From: Pycnococcus provasolii | Taxonomy: Eukaryota; Chlorophyta; Pseudoscourfieldiophyceae; Pseudoscourfieldiales | Reading direction: 5' to 3' | Assembly: GCA_049487715.1 (NCBI GenBank) | Contig: CP150566.1 | Location: 248,001-312,000 of the forward strand | DNA length: 64,000 nt | Part shown: positions 58,944 to 64,000 of the stretch, one piece after another | How the letters are laid out: each line of letters begins with the position of its first letter | How positions within the stretch are numbered: position 1 is the stretch's first letter | Program-made: the position numbers and the translations under genes | The notes under the pieces: generated by a model | Database searches by the model: none | The model's input: only the letters and a program-made list of their open reading frames with translations | Told to the model about the DNA's origin: nothing

Positions 58944-61900
58944 TTTGAAGACGACGACGACGACGACGACGACGAGGACCTCCTCGCGTACGAAGCGCTC
59001 GCGTCGCAGAAACGGTCGCAGAACAAAAGCAAAAAACCTCGTGCGGACGCCATGGACGCCGACCCAGGCGGGTCCGCGCTCGCGTCAATACCAAAAAGAA
59101 CCAAGAGAATCAAAAAGGGACGGCGAAGGTCAGTCAGCACGGGCATACGCCTGCCGCGCCACCTGCCGGAACGCGTCGTCAACGCGCTGGGGCATTCCAA
59201 CCTGCTGCTTGGCGAAAATAAACTACAGGAGGCTTTCGACGCTGTCAGCGACGTCATCAAGGAGTTTCCCATACTCCCAGAGGCGTTCGAGCAACTTAGC
59301 ATCATCTGGGAGCTTATGGGCGACGCACAGAAGGCGTTCGAGACGCAGAAGCTCTGCATCAGCATCCTGAACCCGAGAAGCATGCATGCCCACGGGTACA
59401 ACCAAATCTCCGGCGATATGGATGCCAGGGCGCTGATGAACGCCGAGGTGGGTAACGCCACACAGCTCGGCGTCTCTCAGACGGCGCTCAACTCTTGGAG
59501 GCGGTACGCAAACCTGGCAGTGAAGACTGGCGACTACGTCACGGCATTGAACGCGCTGCAGCAAATCATCAAGCTCGATCCGGAGGATGACGACACGCGA
59601 TGGGACCAGGCGATGCTGTACAACGAGCAGCTAGGCAGGCCAACGCGTGCGGTGACGATTCTTGAGGAGATGCGTGAACGACGTCCGACGGATGTGACAC
59701 TGCTCACGTCCATCGCGCGGCTTAACCACCAGATCGGAAAACATGACAAGGCGACCGAGGCTGTGCAGGCTGGACTGCAGGCTATCGTCGACAGCAAAGG
59801 CGAGCAGATGCTCGATCTCACAATCGTCAACATGCTCGCGGAGCTGCGCATGGAGCGCGCGGAGTTTGGCGAAGCACTCGCCCTCATCAGCGCCGCTGAC
59901 GCCGCCTGCGCCATGCCCGGGTGCACGACTGACGAGGACACGGGGCACCTGCGGCTGTCTCAGGACGCCAATGCGCGCCTAGCGCAGGGCTGGAAGGATA
60001 AGCAGACTGTCTCGCAGCTTGCGAAGACGGCGTACGCGCAGGAGAGCGACACGGCGTCGTCCATTCCACTTGATCTGCAGGTCAAGGCGGGTGTGTGCTG
60101 CGTATACCTCGACACCGGCGGGCAGCGCGCGGAGCGATGCCTTCGAGAACTTGCCGAGAATGCTGACAGCTTAATTGAGCGAATAGCTGCCGAGTCGGGA
60201 AGTTCTGCCGCAGCAGCAGATGAGGAGCATGCGAAGGCGCCTTGCGATGCGCTGTACGCCGAGTTTGCAGATATCAAGGACCTGCTCGCCGACGCGAGCG
60301 ATGCGTACATGGCAATTGATGATAAGCGCGCGACGATGGTATGGACTCGACGGCTGTACCTCCATGTCCCATCGCCGTCGGCAGATGTCCCATTCGTGGC
60401 CGCGCCCGCGTCATCGTCCCACTCTCTGCTGCATTCCGCGCATCTCATCGCCAAAGGCGCATCAAATTTGCTCAGATGCGGCGACGCGGCACAGGCTGCT
60501 CACACGCAGCATACCGCGCTCGAGCTGTCCATGCGCGGCTCGCACGCAATGCAGACGAAGCGGATCGTAGAGAGCTCGGCGCTTAGTCTCGCGGAGCAGG
60601 CAGCAGCGGCGCGACGTGGCGCGCTGGAGGTGGGCGCGCACGACGACGTGACGAGCGCCACGGCTGCAGCACATGAGCTACTTGCACTGGCGAAGGCTGC
60701 AGGTGGGGCTGGTGGTGTGATATCTGCAGACGTGCGCGACGACGCGCGACGCGCTGCGGGGGAGGTTTCACGCCTTGCAGCGCGTTACGGTGCGACGATC
60801 TCTTCCTGGTGCGACCCATTTGCTGGAGAGGAGGCGATTGCTGTGTGGACTCAGCGTCACAGCGGCGTCCTTCGCCACGCGAGCGTGCTGCTGCAGCTTG
60901 AGGACCACCAGGCTTTCGTGGATGCGACGCGCAGCATTGTCATTGGCAGCATTCCTGGCGCGTGGATGGCGCTCGGCCTCGACGATGCCCCGCCCGAGAC
61001 CGAGGATCCCAATTTGACAGGGTGGGTCCCAGGTCCTAGGGCACGTGAAAGGTATCGAGGACCACGTCACGAGCTTAACCTCATGTTCAATGAGCCGCGC
61101 CAGACCAGCCTGTTCACAGCTCACGTTCGATCGATGGCACAGATTGGCCAAGTTGAGCTGGCAAGGTCGCTCCTGAACCACGTCAACGACATGTGGACCG
61201 GCAAGCAGCGCGTGGTGCCGCGCACCGAGTTGCCATGTCGTTTCGACTTGCGCATCTGTGAGCACGACATTTGGGCAATCAGTGGCGACTACGGTGCGTC
61301 GTGGAATGCCGCGTTGCAAGCAACTCGCCAGCTACCGTCAGAGCCTAGTGGCTGGAATGCGCTGGCACGCACGATACCTCACGTAGCTGGAGGAGCTCAG
61401 CGCCCCGGCGCAATGGTCGGGCCGGATCCGCTGCGTAGCTACATTCATCTTTCTCGCAGCAACGAAAAGGGTCGAAGTGCTGGCGCACACCTCGTCAAGG
61501 GGCATATGGAGATGATCCGCATCTCCGACGATGCATACGCTATGGCTGTCAGGCGTTACCTTCGCGCACACCGCGCCGCACCGACGGAGCCGCTTCCTCT
61601 GCTCTGCGCGGCCAACGCGAGCGCTTCGCTGAGCGCGACATTGTCCGACCCGGCTCGTAAACGCCGCTGGTGCCTCGTATCTCTTGCTTTGCTGGATGAC
61701 TACGCGTCGTACCGCGTGCATGGCGATGATCCGGGTGATGCATCCACACGTGCGGTGCTTCAGGTGGAGGTGCTGTACAATAGGGGCCGTGTACTTCACA
61801 CGTGTGGCCTGCTTGCTGCCGCGGCGGAGGCATATGAGTCGGCGCTCCGCGCACCTGGCGCTGCACTGCCTGCAGCGCTGGGTCTGAAACGTGACACGGC

Positions 61901-62009
61901 TCACAACCTCACGCGACTGTACGCTTCGAATGGACTCGTGGAACAGGCACGGAAGACGATGCGCGAGCACCTGACTTTTGCCGCCACAACAACCACAGCT
62001 GCGGCGTGA
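58512..62009 (+). CDS. GTF3C3: Transcription factor IIIC TPR subunit (GTF3C3/Tfc4-like)
   Basis: A 1165-aa protein. The N-terminal 200 residues have a Gly/Val/Ser repeat and very long Asp/Glu runs, then a basic patch (KRTKRIKKGRRRS). From about 220 there are TPR repeats (ALGHSNLLLGENKLQEAFDA, ILPEAFEQLSIIWELMGDAQ, NSWRRYANLAVKTGDYVTAL, LDPEDDDTRWDQAMLYNEQL) arranged as in yeast Tfc4/human GTF3C3, the tau-A scaffold that binds TFIIIB at tRNA and 5S genes. The acidic N-terminus is a family trait. C-terminal TPRs (ALRAPGAALPAALGLKRDTA) complete it. TGTAA follows the stop. It would serve Pol III promoters such as the permuted tRNA genes at 32-36 kb, though chromosomal proximity is incidental. Confidence 0.88.
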
Positions 62010-62060
62010 AGGTTGCTCTGTTTTTTTTGTAAAAATTGTGTTGCTTACATAATCAGACTA

Positions 62061-62909
62061 TCAAAGCGTGGTTGCGACGACGTTGAGCACAGCGTTTTTG
62101 TCCATGTCGGTGGACAGCAGATAATCCGTGGCGCGCGTGAGTGCTTCGAGGTCGAAACCAAGCACACTCGGCCGTCCTGCGATGAGCTTCGCAACGTTGT
62201 CGCACTCGAGGTCTATCACGAGGTAGTCAATCACAGGCTTGATGCGTTCGCCGACGTCATACGCGAGCACGGGCGGGTGTGCCCTGATGGTGTTGGCGAG
62301 TGCGACTCCCTTGAGTCCGACTTCGTCGCAGAGATAGTCGACGACGGGCGCCATGTCTTTGTCGATGCTGATGCTTCTCATTTTTGCACGCATCTTCGCT
62401 CTCTCCGCCTGTCTCTTCGAGTTCTTTTTCTTCTTCTTCTCGCTTCTGCTTAGTCGCGGCTGTTCGACGCGTCGCGTGAATATGCTGTTTGGGTTTGTGA
62501 GTACGTCCCATACCACGGCACACTCCTGGTCCGTTTTCAGTCCAACACGCGTGCGTAAGAATTCCTTCGCTTCGTCGAATGTCGATCCAACTTCTGTGTT
62601 TTGCTGCGAGAGAGATTGATCGTCCTCAGAAGACACTTTCAACGCACCAGGGCTATTCCCGGACGACGTAGCTTCTGCAAGTATGGCAAGTTCATCCGCC
62701 CATTCAGAATCGCCCACACTGACATTACTATTACCAGCACGGGTAGCACCAAGAGCACCACCAAGAGCACCACCACGAGCACCTAACCGATATCCATAAT
62801 GTCCATAATGAAGTCGTGAACAGGGTAGTATTCTCAACAAACGAGACCGTGGAGGAGTAGTAGGCACCACCGAAGAAGACGACATCGCCATCGCCATCGC
62901 CATCGCCAT
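62061..62909 (-). CDS. mTERF-family organelle gene-expression factor
   Basis: A 282-aa protein with a Met-Ala repeat start (MAMAMAMAM, from a six-base CATCGC microsatellite at 62883-62909), a Ser/Arg transit-like region and at least two mTERF repeats at the C-terminus (MAPVVDYLCDEVGLKGVALA, HPPVLAYDVGERIKPVIDYL and RPSVLGFDLEALTRATDYLL). Each has the LxPVxxYL..G pattern of mTERF helices. mTERF proteins bind organelle DNA or RNA and affect transcription or ribosome assembly. It is short for the family, with only two to three repeats. It converges with the TFIIIC gene. Three AACCCCGAA motifs lie 80-135 bp upstream. Confidence 0.8.
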   Translation of the reverse strand: MAMAMAMAMSSSSVVPTTPPRSRLLRILPCSRLHYGHYGYRLGARGGALGGALGATRAGNSNVSVGDSEWADELAILAEATSSGNSPGALKVSSEDDQSLSQQNTEVGSTFDEAKEFLRTRVGLKTDQECAVVWDVLTNPNSIFTRRVEQPRLSRSEKKKKKNSKRQAERAKMRAKMRSISIDKDMAPVVDYLCDEVGLKGVALANTIRAHPPVLAYDVGERIKPVIDYLVIDLECDNVAKLIAGRPSVLGFDLEALTRATDYLLSTDMDKNAVLNVVATTL

Positions 62910-63287
62910 ATACAGAGTTTTTTAGAGGTTAGAGGGGAACTCGATAGTTATGCGGCGGCGGCGGACCACAAAAAAACGACGATGAGTTAACCCCGAATAT
63001 CTCTGTAACCCCGAATGAATCTCTGGTAGGTAATAAACCCCGAATAATATTCCCCTCCCTCCCTCGAATCATCCCCTCGGACAGTCGGAGGAACCTATCG
63101 TATCGACCTTAGAGGCTTAGACGATCTGTATCTGTGACAAATCTTGCCGATAGATGTACCTTTAGATACACGTGTATGGCACTTGTAAGAAGACTGATGA
63201 AATAAGATCAGATACGATACCTTACGATACGGATCAAAATCAGATGATTCCCTTTGATAGTTGTCATACTTACAGTACAGTACTGTA
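62910..63287. other. Spacer with three AACCCCGAA motifs
   Basis: Motifs at 62989-62997, 63007-63015 and 63036-63044. The rest (63060-63287) is AT-richer with AGATAC/GATACG repeats, likely 3' flank of the oxygenase gene. No gene seen. Confidence 0.6.
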
Positions 63288-64000
63288 TTACAGTTGTTGT
63301 TCGTACCAGAACAATGTTGTGTCGTGCTCGTGCAAGTTCTCAGCACTATCCTTGCGAGTGGCAGTTGCACCGACCAAGCCGGTGGTCGTGTGTTCGCCTC
63401 GCGCACAGCGAGGTGTTGTGAAATCGGCATGGCCTTGGTGATACCTGCACACCGCCGGGTGCGGTTGGCCTGGACGTCCTTCGCAAATCTCCATTTCGAC
63501 GGCGAGCTCGTGCGGCGCCTGCTGGCGGTGCCACGCCTTGAGGTGCTCGTCAAAGGCGACGGGCTCTCTGTGAGCGCAAGGTGCGTGGATGTGCGTGGGC
63601 GTGCGGTTGTTAAGGATGGTATCGGTGCTGCTGTCGTCGTGGTTGTCGAGCACGAGAGCTTGCGGGAGGTCTGCAATTCCAGAAGGTCTGTGTTCCCACA
63701 TGTTGACAAGCAGCGTGAGACGTTGGTCCTTTCGCTCACCTAAGTGCGCGGGATCGTGCAGCACACAGTGCACACGATCTCCCGGAAAGGTGAGCAGCCT
63801 GTTCACAGCAGGTGGACACGCGACGGCGGCATTTGGCGTTGGAGGTGTGAGCCTTCCCAGCTGGTGCGTTTGATCAAAGACGGCGGTCGCCCCACCTGCT
63901 TCGCCTAGGTAGAGCACGGTAGCGACGAGCGGGTGCGACTTTTCGTAGGTTCCATCTGACGTGGGCGTGAGCATGCAGTCGGTGTGAAAGTACTTGGGCG
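63288..64000 (-). CDS. 2OG-Fe(II) oxygenase (prolyl hydroxylase-like), N-terminus outside window
   Basis: The frame is open to the right edge, so only the C-terminal part is present (about 237 residues). The iron-ligand pair HTD is in KYFHTDCMLTP (His codon 63986-63984, Asp codon 63980-63978). SHPLVATVLYLGEAGGATAV, then LLTFPGDRVHCVLHDPAHLG with the distal His, and QRLTLLVNMW with the basic residue for 2-oxoglutarate, follow the double-stranded beta-helix order. It continues to LFWYEQQL and TAA at 63288. Substrate unknown; an Asp/Glu-free C-tail with several His/Cys is unusual. Confidence 0.8.
   Translation of the reverse strand, partial: PKYFHTDCMLTPTSDGTYEKSHPLVATVLYLGEAGGATAVFDQTHQLGRLTPPTPNAAVACPPAVNRLLTFPGDRVHCVLHDPAHLGERKDQRLTLLVNMWEHRPSGIADLPQALVLDNHDDSSTDTILNNRTPTHIHAPCAHREPVAFDEHLKAWHRQQAPHELAVEMEICEGRPGQPHPAVCRYHQGHADFTTPRCARGEHTTTGLVGATATRKDSAENLHEHDTTLFWYEQQL

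Noticed and set aside
63095-63739. Minus-strand 214-codon frame
   Set aside because: Different frame of the oxygenase gene; Thr/Ser/Arg-rich shadow.

Overview
The window is a gene-dense, GC-rich stretch of a eukaryotic nuclear genome with about 37 recognisable or plausible protein genes, most of them single-exon, on both strands, with spacers mostly below 500 bp. It is most likely a green alga (prasinophyte-like picoalga). Evidence: a DWARF27-type carotene isomerase, a membrane-anchored rubredoxin of the RBD1 type, a plant-type COX6A ending in PWGPCGLFE, frequent TGTAA motifs just after stop codons (the green-algal poly(A) signal), and permuted tRNA genes of a kind known from prasinophytes and red algae. 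A C2CD3-like centriole protein suggests a flagellum or at least centrioles. The species cannot be fixed from the sequence.

Layout. 1-9.0 kb holds housekeeping genes: NAC-beta/BTF3, proteasome ATPase RPT6, V-ATPase subunit E, eIF4A-III, COX6A, LSM8, a DUF4602-like nucleolar protein and a mitochondrial release factor. 9.2-21.5 kb: Patched-like RND protein, D27 isomerase, RAD51D-like protein with an altered Walker A, secreted alpha/beta hydrolase, an IQ/WW coiled-coil protein and mitochondrial EF-G. 22-29.4 kb: a large C2CD3-like gene whose reading frame switches, a broken gene remnant and a JmjC/cupin oxygenase. 29.9-36.6 kb is the unusual part: two trypsin-family proteases, tail to tail with nearly identical 3' ends, and an inverted repeat of about 460 bp whose arms each carry a complete permuted tRNA-Asn(GTT) gene (3' half upstream of 5' half). 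36.7-51.7 kb: rubredoxin, KH/WW protein, carnosine-synthase-like ATP-grasp enzyme, PP2C phosphatase, RCC1-type propeller, DHHC acyltransferase and CBS protein. 51.7-64 kb: Tim17-like protein, membrin, prenylcysteine lyase, EF-hand protein, TFIIIC TPR subunit, mTERF protein and a 2OG-Fe(II) oxygenase cut by the right edge.

Two sequence habits recur. Many upstream regions carry interstitial telomere-type tracts (TTAGGG) and/or the motif AACCCCGAA/TTCGGGGTT, usually within 30-250 bp of a start codon and often between divergent genes. At least two genes need a frame switch that a 46-47 nt GT-AG mini-intron would explain. Ordinary introns here are 106-420 nt.

Functions span translation, splicing, proteostasis, organelle gene expression and membrane traffic. 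Eukaryotic clustering is not operonic, so neighbours should not be read as pathways.
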